From positions 564,158 through 628,157 of the forward strand of contig CBDCME010000073.1 of the NCBI GenBank assembly GCA_965218865.1: DNA of 64,000 nucleotides, read 5' to 3'. This DNA is from CBDCME01 sp965218865 (lineage in GTDB: Bacteria > Pseudomonadota > Alphaproteobacteria > JAAXGF01). Below, piece by piece: positions 26,793 to 37,093 of the stretch (positions are counted from its first letter, which is position 1; every line of letters begins with the position of its first letter). The notes beneath the pieces are model-generated. The model did not search any database. It saw nothing but the letters and a program-made list of their open reading frames with translations, and was not told where the DNA came from. A program made the translations under genes and the position numbers.

Positions 26793-27603
26793 TGCTCCCT
26801 AACTCGGCCGGGTTCCAATAGGCGGCCTCGGGATCCATCGTCCAGCGGTGCGCCTCGGTGAAGTCGGGCGCCGTATAGGGCCGGTTCGGCAGGTGCCGAA
26901 TGACCCAACTGTAATACATGCCGTAGCCGGGCGCCGCGCACTGGGCGTGGTCGTTGCCGTCGAATATTTTCACCGTGTCGTACTGGTGGACCTTGTATAC
27001 GTCCTCGCCCAGTTCGGCATGGCCGTAACCTTGCGGGTCCGTGAATCGATAGTGGTAGATTTCCGGTTGCGGGTGGTGGTGGGGCGGATAGCTCGACCAG
27101 CGGCCGGGCAGGGTCACGACTTCGCCGAGTACCAATTCGACGTTGGGTTCGCTGTTCTTAAGGTCAAAGATCGTACGTACGAAGCGCAGACAGGCGTTAC
27201 CCACTTGCCCCTTGCCGCGGTGTTCGTTCGGGACTTCCCCGGGGCGAAAGAGGCGAGGCGGGAATGGTCTGGTGTTCGCGCTGCCGTAGACTGTGAACTC
27301 GCAATCGTCCGAACATACGAATTCTACCCGGGCGCCGGCACAAACGTGGAGGCAGCTCGCGCTTTCGTCGAACAGCGAGGCTCGCGAAAAGGTATCCGCC
27401 AGGTCGCCGGCGGTGACCTCGGCGGTGCCCGCCATCAGCAGCCAGGCCGTTTCGTGCTCCGGTGTCTGTTCGAATTTTTCACCGGCCGCGATCTTCAGCA
27501 CCCCGAGAGCGATGCCGGTGTTATCCTCGGCTTCGTCGAAACGCGTAATCGCCGTGTATCCCATGCCGAAGCCGGCACGAAAATTCTTGACGTGCAGGGT
27601 CAT
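26785..27603 (-). CDS. iolB: 5-deoxy-glucuronate isomerase IolB
   Basis: 272 residues, bicupin. Converts 5-deoxy-glucuronate to 2-deoxy-5-keto-gluconate. The metal site is visible in SSYPPHHHPQPEIYHYRF (His and Glu ligands), with DGNDHAQCAAPGYGMYYSWV toward the C-terminus. First gene of the leftward operon; only 63 bp separate its ATG from iolG on the other strand, so the promoters must be in that gap. Confidence 0.94.
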   Translation of the reverse strand: MTLHVKNFRAGFGMGYTAITRFDEAEDNTGIALGVLKIAAGEKFEQTPEHETAWLLMAGTAEVTAGDLADTFSRASLFDESASCLHVCAGARVEFVCSDDCEFTVYGSANTRPFPPRLFRPGEVPNEHRGKGQVGNACLRFVRTIFDLKNSEPNVELVLGEVVTLPGRWSSYPPHHHPQPEIYHYRFTDPQGYGHAELGEDVYKVHQYDTVKIFDGNDHAQCAAPGYGMYYSWVIRHLPNRPYTAPDFTEAHRWTMDPEAAYWNPAELGSND

Positions 27604-27666
27604 GTGTCAACTTCCTCCCGCTGAAGCCACGCCTCCCGCGTCGCTCGACGGGATGGGCCCGCATCG
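27604..27666. promoter_or_regulatory. Divergent iolB / iolG promoter region
   Basis: Only 63 bp lie between the two start codons, so promoters and any operator for both inositol operons must lie here or extend into coding sequence. I see no clear inverted repeat and no iolR-like regulator gene in the window, so the operator cannot be named. Confidence 0.5.
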
Positions 27667-28653
27667 ATGATCAGCATATGCCAATTCGGCGCCGGGCGCA
27701 TCGGCGCGGTCCATGCCGCCAACATCGCCGCGAATCCCGGAACCCGGCTCGGCTGTATCGTCGATATCGATGGGGTCGCGGCGGCGGCCATGGCCGCGCG
27801 CTACGGAGCCGCGATCGGCGAGCGGGAGTCCGCCTTGGCCGATCCCGCGATCGACGCCGTCGTCATCGCCAGCCCGACCGAAACCCACGCCGAACTCATT
27901 ATCGCCTCGGCGGCGGCGGGAAAGGCGATATTCTGCGAAAAACCGATCGATCTCGATATCGCCCGGGTGGCTGCCTGCCTGGCTCGCGTCGCGGCCGCGG
28001 GGGTTCCTCTCGCCGTCGGTTTCAACCGCCGCCACGATCCCAGCTTTCAGGCCTTGAAGCGCGCCGTCGAGTCGGGCCAAATCGGCAAGTTGGAAACACT
28101 TCACATCCTCAGCCGTGATCCGGCGCCGCCGCCGCCGGCGTATCTGAGGAAATCGGGCGGCTTGTTTCGGGACATGATGATCCATGATTTCGACATGGCC
28201 AGGTGGCTGCTCGGCGAAGAGCCGGTGAAGGTGTACGCCGAGGCGAGTTGTCTGGTCGATCCGGCGATCGCGGCGGTGGGAGACGTCGACACCGCCATGG
28301 TGACCTTGGCAACCGGCTCGGGCGCCTTGTGTCACATCCACAACAGTCGCCGAACCAGCTTCGGCTACGATCAGCGCATCGAGGTTTTCGGTTCCGGCGG
28401 CATGCTTCAGGCAGGGAACCGTTATACGACCACGGTCTCGTGGACAACGGAGGAGGGACGCCACGCGAGCAATCCGCTCGGCTTCTTCCATGAGCGCTAC
28501 CGGGAAGCCTTTGCTGCGGAACTTGATGACTTCGCCGAAGCGGTAGAAACTGGCCGGGCGCCCCTGGCCGGCGGCGAGGACGGGCGGGCAGCGCTGGAAA
28601 TCGCCGACGCGGCGTGTCGGTCCTTGTCGGAGGGAGGCCCTGTTCGCCTATAG
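27667..28653 (+). CDS. iolG: Inositol 2-dehydrogenase IolG
   Basis: 328-residue Gfo/Idh/MocA oxidoreductase that oxidises myo-inositol to 2-keto-myo-inositol with NAD+. The Rossmann motif is ICQFGAGRIGAVHAANIA at the N-terminus; the catalytic Lys is in FCEKPIDLD and the active-site Asp/His in GGLFRDMMIHDFDMARW. First gene of the rightward operon, followed after 65 bp by the ABC transporter. Other Gfo/Idh substrates are possible, but context makes inositol by far the likeliest. Confidence 0.93.
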   Translation: MISICQFGAGRIGAVHAANIAANPGTRLGCIVDIDGVAAAAMAARYGAAIGERESALADPAIDAVVIASPTETHAELIIASAAAGKAIFCEKPIDLDIARVAACLARVAAAGVPLAVGFNRRHDPSFQALKRAVESGQIGKLETLHILSRDPAPPPPAYLRKSGGLFRDMMIHDFDMARWLLGEEPVKVYAEASCLVDPAIAAVGDVDTAMVTLATGSGALCHIHNSRRTSFGYDQRIEVFGSGGMLQAGNRYTTTVSWTTEEGRHASNPLGFFHERYREAFAAELDDFAEAVETGRAPLAGGEDGRAALEIADAACRSLSEGGPVRL

Positions 28654-28718
28654 GGGATGCCCGGTTTCGAGCGCTGGTGTTTCAGGCGGCGTTGGCGGGC
28701 GCCGAAAATGAGGTCGGG

Positions 28719-29645
28719 ATGAAGCTGATCGGCAAATTGTTGGCTCTTGCCGCGTTCGGTTTGAGCCTCGCGGGAAGCGCGGCGGCCGACGGGCTTCGCC
28801 TGGTTTTTGTCAGCCATGGCCAAGCCTCGGATCCGTTCTGGTCGGTGGTCAAGAGTGGCGTCGACGTTGCCGCCGAGGCCATGGATGTCGAGGTCGCGTA
28901 CCGCGCTCCCGATACCTTCGACGTTATCGCCATGGGCTACATCATCGATGCCGCCGTGGCGTCCCGGCCGGACGGTTTGGTGGTATCGATTCCAGACCCG
29001 GATGCCCTCGGCGATTCGATACGTGCCGCCGTGGCGGACGGCATTCCCGTCGTTTCCACAAATTCCGGTTCCGAGCACAGCGAGGGACTCGGGGCCCTGC
29101 TGCACGTCGGCCAGAATGCGTTCGAGGCCGGGCTGAGCGGCGGCGAAAAAATGCGTGCCGCCGGGGTCCGCATCGGCCTTTGCCTCAACCATGAAGTCGG
29201 AAACGTGTCCCTCGATCGGCGCTGCGAGGGCTTTCGGCGGGGCATGAACGGTGCCTCCGAGGTACTCGCCGCCAGTTCCGATCCCACGGCCACGAGAAAC
29301 CGCGTCATCGCCTTTCTTTCCCGGCGCGCCGATATCGACGGTATCATCGCCCTGGGACCCTTGGGGGCGGAACCGACGCTCGCGGCGGTCGCCGAACTCG
29401 GTCGGGAAATTACGATCGCGACTTTCGACCTTTCGCCGGAAATCCTCCGGGCCGTCGGCGACGGTCGACTGCTGTTCGCCATCGACCAACAGCAGTTTTT
29501 GCAAGGTTATCTTCCCGTGGTTTTTATGTCGCTTTATGCGCGCTATGGTCTGGTGCCCAACGGCCAAGTGCCGACCGGGCCGAGGTTCGTCACCAAGGAC
29601 AATGCCGCGAAGGTCATCGAACTCAGTGGCCAAGGAATTCGCTGA
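28719..29645 (+). CDS. Sugar (probably inositol) ABC transporter, binding protein
   Basis: 308 residues with a signal peptide (MKLIGKLLALAAFGLSLAGS). A periplasmic-binding-protein type 1 fold (ribose-binding family): LRLVFVSHGQASDPFWSVVK, ASRPDGLVVSIPDP, and repeat domains ending TGPRFVTKDNAAKVIELS. It captures the sugar in the periplasm and delivers it to the permease. The ATG at 28719 gives the signal peptide directly; an in-frame upstream start would bury it. Confidence 0.9.
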   Translation: MKLIGKLLALAAFGLSLAGSAAADGLRLVFVSHGQASDPFWSVVKSGVDVAAEAMDVEVAYRAPDTFDVIAMGYIIDAAVASRPDGLVVSIPDPDALGDSIRAAVADGIPVVSTNSGSEHSEGLGALLHVGQNAFEAGLSGGEKMRAAGVRIGLCLNHEVGNVSLDRRCEGFRRGMNGASEVLAASSDPTATRNRVIAFLSRRADIDGIIALGPLGAEPTLAAVAELGREITIATFDLSPEILRAVGDGRLLFAIDQQQFLQGYLPVVFMSLYARYGLVPNGQVPTGPRFVTKDNAAKVIELSGQGIR

Positions 29646-29680
29646 GGGACGGACCGCCGCGGCTGGGATGGCATAGGGCC

Positions 29681-30813
<1,133 letters not shown>

Positions 30814-30814
<1 letters not shown>

Positions 30815-31596
30815 TGCCGGCGCTCGTCGAATTGAAGGCGATCAACAAGTACTTCGGTTCCGTGATTGCGTTGAAGGACGTCTCGATGCGCGTTAAGACG
30901 GGGGAAGTGACGTGCCTGTTGGGCGATAACGGCGCCGGCAAGTCGACCTTGATAAAGATTCTGGCGGGGGTGCATCGGCCGAGCGCCGGGTTGATTCTTG
31001 TGGCCGGCTCGGCGGTCGTCCTCGAATCACCCCGAGACGCGCTCGATCACGGTATCGCCACGGTATACCAGGACTTGGCGGTGGTGCCGCTGATGAGCAT
31101 CACGCGAAATTTCTTCATGGGGCGCGAGCCGGTGAAGGGCCGCGGCCTGTTCCGGCGTTTCGACGCCAAACGCGCCGATTCGGTGGTCCGGGAGGAACTC
31201 GCCCGAATCGGCATCGAAGTCCGCGATCCGGGACAGGCCGTCGGCACGCTCTCGGGCGGCGAGCGCCAGTGCGTAGCCATCGCCCGCGCCGTGTACTTCG
31301 GCGCCAAGGTCTTGATTCTCGACGAGCCCACGTCAGCGCTCGGGGTTCACCAGGCCGCGATCGTGCTACGCTACATCGGCCACGCCAAGGAGCGGGGTCT
31401 GGGAGTCATTTTCATCACCCACAACGTGCACCACGCCTATCCCATCGGGGACCGCTTCACGATGCTCAACCGGGGCCGATCCCTCGGCACCTACAAGAAG
31501 AACGAAATCAGCCGCGACGAAGTGCTGGAAATGATGGCGGGCGGGCACGATCTTGAAAGGCTGACGTCGGAGCCACGGGCCAACGGCTGTTTCTAG
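30814..31596 (+). CDS. Sugar ABC transporter ATP-binding protein, single NBD
   Basis: 260 residues. Walker A LLGDNGAGKSTLIKILAGVH, Q-loop ATVYQDLAVVP, signature TLSGGERQCVAIARAVYFGA, Walker B VLILDEPTSALG, His-loop IFITHNVHHA. The family often has two fused NBDs (about 500 residues, RbsA type); this is the short FrcA-like form that must dimerise. Last gene of the rightward operon. Roughly 100 bp separate it from the convergent peroxiredoxin gene. Confidence 0.92.
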
Positions 31597-31697
31597 TGCA
31601 CCGGCGCATTCACTTCGTTCACGCCCCCGTGCACCAGGCCTTTGTCGATGCATCAACTTTCCAAACTTCGGCTGTCGCCTCCGTTTGGGTCGATGCA

Positions 31698-32183
31698 CTA
31701 GGCCTTGCTCACCATCGATTCGGCGCTGCTTACACCACATTCGAGAACCGTATCCTCGACGAAGATCAGCTTGACGACCGCGTCCTCGACGAGCATCGAA
31801 TATCGTTGCGAACGATCGCCCAATCCGAAATCCGACAGGTCGACCGCGAGGCCCGCGGCGCGCGTGAACGCACACTCGCTGTCGGCCAGCATGAGCACCT
31901 TGCCGTCGGTCCCATGATCCTTGCCCCAGGCATCCATCACGAAGGGGTCGTTTACGGAAACGCACGCGACGGTGTCGATTCCCGATTCTTTGAGGCTATC
32001 CGAGTTCGCGACGAATCCCGGCAAGTGCATTTTCGAACAGACCGGTGTGTACGCTCCGGGAAGACCGAATAGCACCACACGTTTATTCGGGAAGATTTCG
32101 TTGGCGCTGATGTCTTCGAGTCCTTCCGCGCCCATGTATTTGAATTGTCCCGACGGGATTTTGTCACCGACGCTGATAGTCAT
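31698..32183 (-). CDS. Peroxiredoxin, Prx5 type
   Basis: 161 residues. The peroxidatic motif GLPGAYTPVCSKMHLPGF carries the catalytic Cys and Thr; the second Cys of Prx5 enzymes could be in ADSECAFTRAAG. Reduces H2O2 and organic hydroperoxides using thiols. Convergent with the inositol transporter, no apparent operon partner. About 260 bp to its right are without a gene. Confidence 0.93.
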   Translation of the reverse strand: MTISVGDKIPSGQFKYMGAEGLEDISANEIFPNKRVVLFGLPGAYTPVCSKMHLPGFVANSDSLKESGIDTVACVSVNDPFVMDAWGKDHGTDGKVLMLADSECAFTRAAGLAVDLSDFGLGDRSQRYSMLVEDAVVKLIFVEDTVLECGVSSAESMVSKA

Positions 32184-32444
32184 TGTCCAACCTCCAATCC
32201 AGAATGCCCGTGTCCGGGGTTATGCCCGATCCCGCCGGGTCGCCATTCGGCGAAGCGGTGGTGCGAAACCGAAGGGGCAGGCGAATCGAGAAGTTAATCG
32301 CGAACGGGGCGCGCTTCAAGCGCCATCCGAAGTTCGCGAAGTCACGTTCGGGTGATGATGCCGTTGCCGGCCCACGCTCGGTTCTATTGGTCGCCTGCCG
32401 CCCTTCCGCTTGCACCCTTGGCGGCCGCTGTTACCCCAAATGGT

Positions 32445-32798
32445 TCACCGTACCGGCATGCCGGCCTCGCGCATGCAGGTTTCGGCGATCTCGGCCACCG
32501 GCTTGGCTGTCTCCGCGTCGATTAGGGCCGCGCTCAGGCACTCCAGGGCGTCGATGAGCGCCGGCATGGGACAATCGAGACGCGCGTACAAGTCGATCAA
32601 GTTCGTGGCGCTGGCGGCCCGATCGAAAGCCGCGAAGCGTTTCTCGGCACCGACCTTTTCGAGAAACGCCACATAGCCGGAAACGGCGAGCGGCCCGAGC
32701 AGCAAACAGCGGGCTTGGCCTTCCGGCTCTTGGGCATGGGCGGGTGCGGACAGGAGCATGAGGCTGGTTATGAGGCTGACCCAACAGAGAGTGCGCAT
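32445..32798 (-). CDS. Hypothetical exported protein, 117 residues
   Basis: An N-terminal signal peptide (MRTLCWVSLITSLMLLSAPA, then HAQ) is followed by about 95 helical residues with three cysteines (RCLLLGP, RLDCPMPAL, AETCMREAG). No family recognised. The start at 32798 is preferred because it begins the signal peptide; the frame extends 15 codons further without a better start. Confidence 0.6.
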   Translation of the reverse strand: MRTLCWVSLITSLMLLSAPAHAQEPEGQARCLLLGPLAVSGYVAFLEKVGAEKRFAAFDRAASATNLIDLYARLDCPMPALIDALECLSAALIDAETAKPVAEIAETCMREAGMPVR

Positions 32799-32849
32799 GT
32801 GCCGCGATCGCGACCCGTACGCCCGCGCGATTGGCTTTGGCACCTCAGC

Positions 32850-33377
32850 TCAGGCGGGCCCCGCTATTCGCCGGCGCCGTCTCAGCCCGGCAAGACCAGC
32901 CAAGCCAGCCGCCATCAGCGCCAGCGTCGACGGCTCCGGGACATCTGTGAACAGATGGGCCTGCCCGACATTTTGGCCATTCGCGTCGTCGGAAGCCGTG
33001 CCGATCAGCACTTTGTCCCCAGACACCGAAACCGAAACACCGAACGTGTCACCGTTCATTGGCATGGGGTCGTTGAAACTCTGCAGCAAGAGGCCAGTCG
33101 CGGCGCTGAATTAATGCGCCTGACCGGTAATATTCCCATTCGTGTCGTCGAAACTCGCGCCGATCAGCACGTTGTCCTCAGACACCGATACCGAAACACC
33201 GAACCGGTCGCCAGCCGTTGGCGTGGGATCGTTGAAAGTCTGCAGTAAGAGGCCGGTCGCGGCGCTGAATAAATGCGCCTGACCGTTATCCGCCCCATTC
33301 GTATCGTCGGTAGACTGCTTGCCGTCGCCTGCGCCATGCTCAGAAATCAAACCCTCTTCGATCCATCCCATGCTCAA
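32850..33377 (-). pseudogene. FG-GAP repeat protein with PEP-CTERM anchor, broken
   Basis: Two FG-GAP-like repeats (LQTFNDPTPTAGDRFGVSVS and LQSFNDPMPMNGDTFGVSVS, each with NVLIGA/KVLIGT and QAHLF) lead to a PEP-CTERM sorting tail VPEPSTLALMAAGLAGLAGL then RRRRR. Between the repeats an in-frame TAA at 33111-33113 replaces the TTA seen at the same place in the other repeat. There is no signal peptide: the 5' end is lost near 33380, just before a C13 run. The remnant implies an exosortase system elsewhere in the genome. Confidence 0.8.
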
Positions 33378-33581
33378 AAAAAGCCCAACGCCGCCTCACT
33401 CCGGCAGCGTGACCACCTCTCATTTCGCCCTTGCTCAATGGTGGGGAGTCCCCCCCCCCCCCGGAATTTCCGTGGATTCCGCGCGCGAATTGTGACGAGT
33501 TGTAAAGATTTCCGACACCGAAAATGCGAACAAAGGGCGAAAATACAGTTCTTGTGGATTAGGACAAGATGTCGTGGTGTA

Positions 33582-34751
33582 ATACCAACCGCCCTAGAGT
33601 TTGACTCGCGCAAAGGTTTACACGCTAGGTTTTGTGTGATTCAAGGTTGTTGGCAACAAGGGAGTGTGTTCAATGCCAACGATTCCTTTGCGAAACGACT
33701 TTGATGCTGAAAGAGTCCGTGTTCTTGCGGCACGGAGCGATGATGGGAACCAGGCGCGACGGCTTTTGTCGATGGCGGCCATCTACGATGGGATGGATCG
33801 AGCGTGCGCGGCGGGTATTGGCGGCATGGATCGGCAGACGTTGCGGGACTGGGTTCACCGGTTCAACGCGGGAGGTCCGGCCGGTCTGATCGACCGCAAG
33901 CCGAACGGGGCGTTGCGTCGGTTGACGCCGTCGCAAATGGCGGCGCTTTCGCGGGCTATCGAGGCCGGTCCCGATCCCGAACGGGATGGGGTCGTGCGCT
34001 GGCGCTGCATCGATCTCAAGCAACTGATCCGAACGCGCTTCGGCGTGGACTATCACGAGCGGAGCGTCGGCAAGCTGCTGGCCGCGCTCGGGTTCTCGCA
34101 TATTTCCGCGCGCCCGCGCCACGTCGGCCAGGATGCGCGGGCCCAGGAGGAATTTAAAAAAAAGTTTTCCCGAACACTTGGCGAAAATCGTAGTGGCACA
34201 GCCACCGGACACGCCCATCGAGGTTTGGTTTCAAGATGAAATGCGCGTCGGCCAGAAGAACAGCCCGGTGCGCCAGTGGGCCCCAAAGGGATCGCGCCCG
34301 CGCCAGGTCAAGGACCTACGGACCTCTTCGGCGTATCTCTTCGGCGCCATCTGCCCCGAGCGCGGTGAGGGCGCGGCGCTGGTCATGCCGCGCGCCAATA
34401 CTGAAGCCATGGACCTGCATCTCGAGGAAATCAGCCGGGCCGTTGCCCCAAACGCCTATGCCGTCGTGCTGCTCGACCAAGCCGCATGGCACACCACTGC
34501 CAAACTCGGCATCCCGGAGAACATCTCCCTCGTGCCTTTGCCACCCAAGTCCCCGGAGCTCAATCCCGCCGAAAATGTCTGGCAATACCTCCGCCAGAAC
34601 TGGCTCTCCAATCGTGTCTTCGACTCCTATGAAGCCATCGTCGAGGCCTCTTGCCAAGCCTGGAACAACCTGACCGACCAACCTTGGAAGATCATGTCCA
34701 TCGGCCTCAGAGCGTGGGCTCGCACAAGTCAATGTTAAGGGCGGTTGGTAT
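33582..34751 (+). mobile_element. IS630-family insertion sequence
   Basis: 1170 bp with matching ends ATACCAACCGCCC / GGGCGGTTGGTAT, flanked on both sides by TA (33580-33581 and 34752-34753), the target duplicated by IS630 elements. It carries one transposase gene in two frames. It lies about 200 bp upstream of the broken PEP-CTERM gene. It is not the same element as the decayed IS630 at 16.3-16.96 kb. Confidence 0.92.
33673..34738 (+). CDS. IS630-family transposase, split at an A8 tract
   Basis: Frame 1 (33673-34239) encodes the HTH part (LLSMAAIYDGMDRACAAGIG, MDRQTLRDWVHRFNAGGPAG) and RWRCIDLKQLIRTRFGVDYH. Frame 2 (to 34738) encodes the DDE part: VWFQDEMRVGQKNSPVRQWA, VVLLDQAAWHT and LPPKSPELNPAENVWQYLRQ. 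The join is at eight As (34156-34163): seven As would give one uninterrupted 354-residue protein. Either polymerase or ribosome slippage makes the full protein or the gene is inactive. Confidence 0.85.
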
Positions 34752-35001
34752 TAGAAATTCCGACACTTCCCGGAATAGAGTAGAACTAATCCGGGACAGC
34801 GTGGGCGCGAGAACGCGGAATTTACCCTACCTCTTCGCGTTCTGGTAATGATCTGGCGAGCAAAAGTTTAAACATTACGCCCCATAGGTTTAATGTTTGG
34901 CTTTCGCAGCCGGTTGATTCTAGTTTCCGTGCAGCGTTAATCATAATGTTTGGGTTGTATTTAATTGCTGGCGGCGGCTCGACATACACTCGACACCTTT
35001 T

Positions 35002-35138
35002 ACAGTCTGTTCGAGAACTCGCGGCGCCAGCGCTGTCTCCCTCCCGGCCACCCCTATCAGCAACCTCTCGTGGGTGGCCGGGAGGGGGAGAGGGACAGAC
35101 GCAAAAAATGCGCGGACACGCATTTTCGAACAGGCTCT
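35002..35138 (+). repeat. Palindromic intergenic repeat, copy 2
   Basis: 137 bp from ACAGTCTGTTCG to CGAACAGGCTCT. The left arm is the ACTCGCGGCGCC type, the right arm the ACAGACGCAAAAAATGCGCG type, with a long central hairpin (CTCCCGGCCACCC / GGGTGGCCGGGAG). Same orientation as copy 5. It occupies part of the 437-bp gap 34752-35188 between the IS630 and the GGDEF-EAL gene; the rest of the gap shows no gene. Confidence 0.85.
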
Positions 35139-37093
35139 AAGGGAAATCAGGTTGGATCAAGCGAGTCGAGCCGCGCAGGGCAAAGATCTCAAATGGCCAA
35201 ATCCAGGCGTCGCTGATCATGTCGCCGGTACCATTCGGCCAAGCGATCGCTGGGGACAGGGCGGCAGAAGTAATACCCCTGGGCTTGGGTGCATCCCTGA
35301 AGGCACAAGAATTCGAGTTGGGCCGCGGTCTCCACGCCTTCGGCGATGACCTCCAACCCGAGATTCTTACCCAGCGTCACGATCGTATTAACGATCGCGG
35401 CGTCGGCGGGGTCTTCGGTAACGTCGCGCACGAATGATCGGTCGATTTTCAGGTTGTCAACCGGGAAACGCTTGAGATAGGCGAGCGAGGAGTAGCCGGT
35501 GCCAAAATCATCAATCGACAGTTTAATCCCTTGATCGTGGAACCAATGCAGATCCTTCATGACCTCATCGATCCTGTCCATGATCACGCTCTCGGTAATT
35601 TCTATCTCGAGATAATTCGGATCGATCCCGGAGTCCTCTATCACCCGTTCCACGGTTTCGATGAGTGAGGTGGATTTGAACTGGACCGCCGAAAGGTTGA
35701 CGGCGACGGTGATCGGCGGCAATCCCTCCCGGAGCCAAGCGACATGCTGGTCGCAGGCGGTTTTCAATACCCAGGAACCAAGCGGGACGATGAGTTCGGA
35801 TGATTCGGCAACGGAGATGAATTCGTTGGGAGGGATCAGCCCTTTTTCGGGATGAAGCCAACGGACGAGCGCTTCCGCGCCGACCATATCTCCTGTCTTG
35901 ATGTCGACGCGGGGCTGGTAATAAAGCAGCATCTCGTTTCTATGCAGGGCTTTGCGAAGTTCGCTTTCGACCATCTTGCGCGCGGAGGTGCGCTGGTTCA
36001 GTTCCGAATCGTAGAACTGATAGCCGCCTCGGCTTTCCGCTTTCGCGTGGTAGAGAGCAAGGTCGGCGCTCTTTAGCAGTTGCTCGGGGCTGTGACCGTC
36101 CATCGGGTACATCGTGATCCCGATGCTCGCCGATATGTAGACTTCGTGCTCTTCGATAAGGAACGGGTCGGAGAGCGCGCCCATGACCCGGCAAGCAAGG
36201 GTGGCGGCGCCGTCGGACTCAGGGGTATTGTTGGCAATGATTGCGAATTCGTCTCCGCCCAAGCGCGCGACGGTGTCGGAATCGCGAGTCGTCGCCTGCA
36301 GACGTTCGGCGACACGGGTAAGAAGACGATCGCCGATCGTGTGTCCAAGGGTATCGTTCGTGTCCTTGAAATGGTCGAGATCCAGAAGAAGAATGAATAC
36401 ATTGTCCTCGGCGCGTTTCGCCCTCGCGATGGCGTTTCGAAGGCGTTCGAGAAAGAACGAACGATTAGCGAGCTGTGTCAGCGAATCGTAAAGGGCCAGG
36501 GACGAGAGCCTCTCCTCGATCTCCGTCCGGTCGGAAATGTTGGTCGAGATGCTGCAGACGCCATAGGGGCTAGCAGAGCTGTCGAAAAGCGGCACCTTGG
36601 TGCTGATCCAGGTCTGGGGCTCGCCACCGACGGGGATGATTTCTTCATATTGGGACGGTTCTTGCTCTTCCAGGACAGAGCGATCGCTCGCGCAGCGCGC
36701 GTCCGCGATCTCGCGCCGGAACACCTCGTGGTCGGTCATCCCCCGCAGGTTCTCCCTGGTCACGCCGATGATCTGTTCTAACTGCCGGCTGCTCAAAAGA
36801 TACCGACCATCAAGGTCCTTTACATTGATCAGAACGTTGGTGTTATCGAGAATCGCGTTGAGTTGTTCTTGGGCGATTTCGTTCTCTAGACGCCTTTGGC
36901 GTAACCGGAAGCATAACGCCGCCACCGTCCAAATTCCCACGAAGGCCGAGGTGCGATCAACGGCCAGCGACCAGGGGAATTCCCCCACGGCACTCAGATA
37001 GGGTACAAATATACAAAGTAATGACGCAGTAATAGCGCATGTAAAAATTGCATTTTTCCACGGAACTCGTGAGCCTATCAAGATGAATAATAC

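Noticed and set aside
34150..34170. Classical programmed -1 ribosomal frameshift (A AAA AAG) in the IS630 transposase
   Set aside because: The second frame is +1 relative to the first (loss of one A), so a -1 slip would not give the DDE domain.
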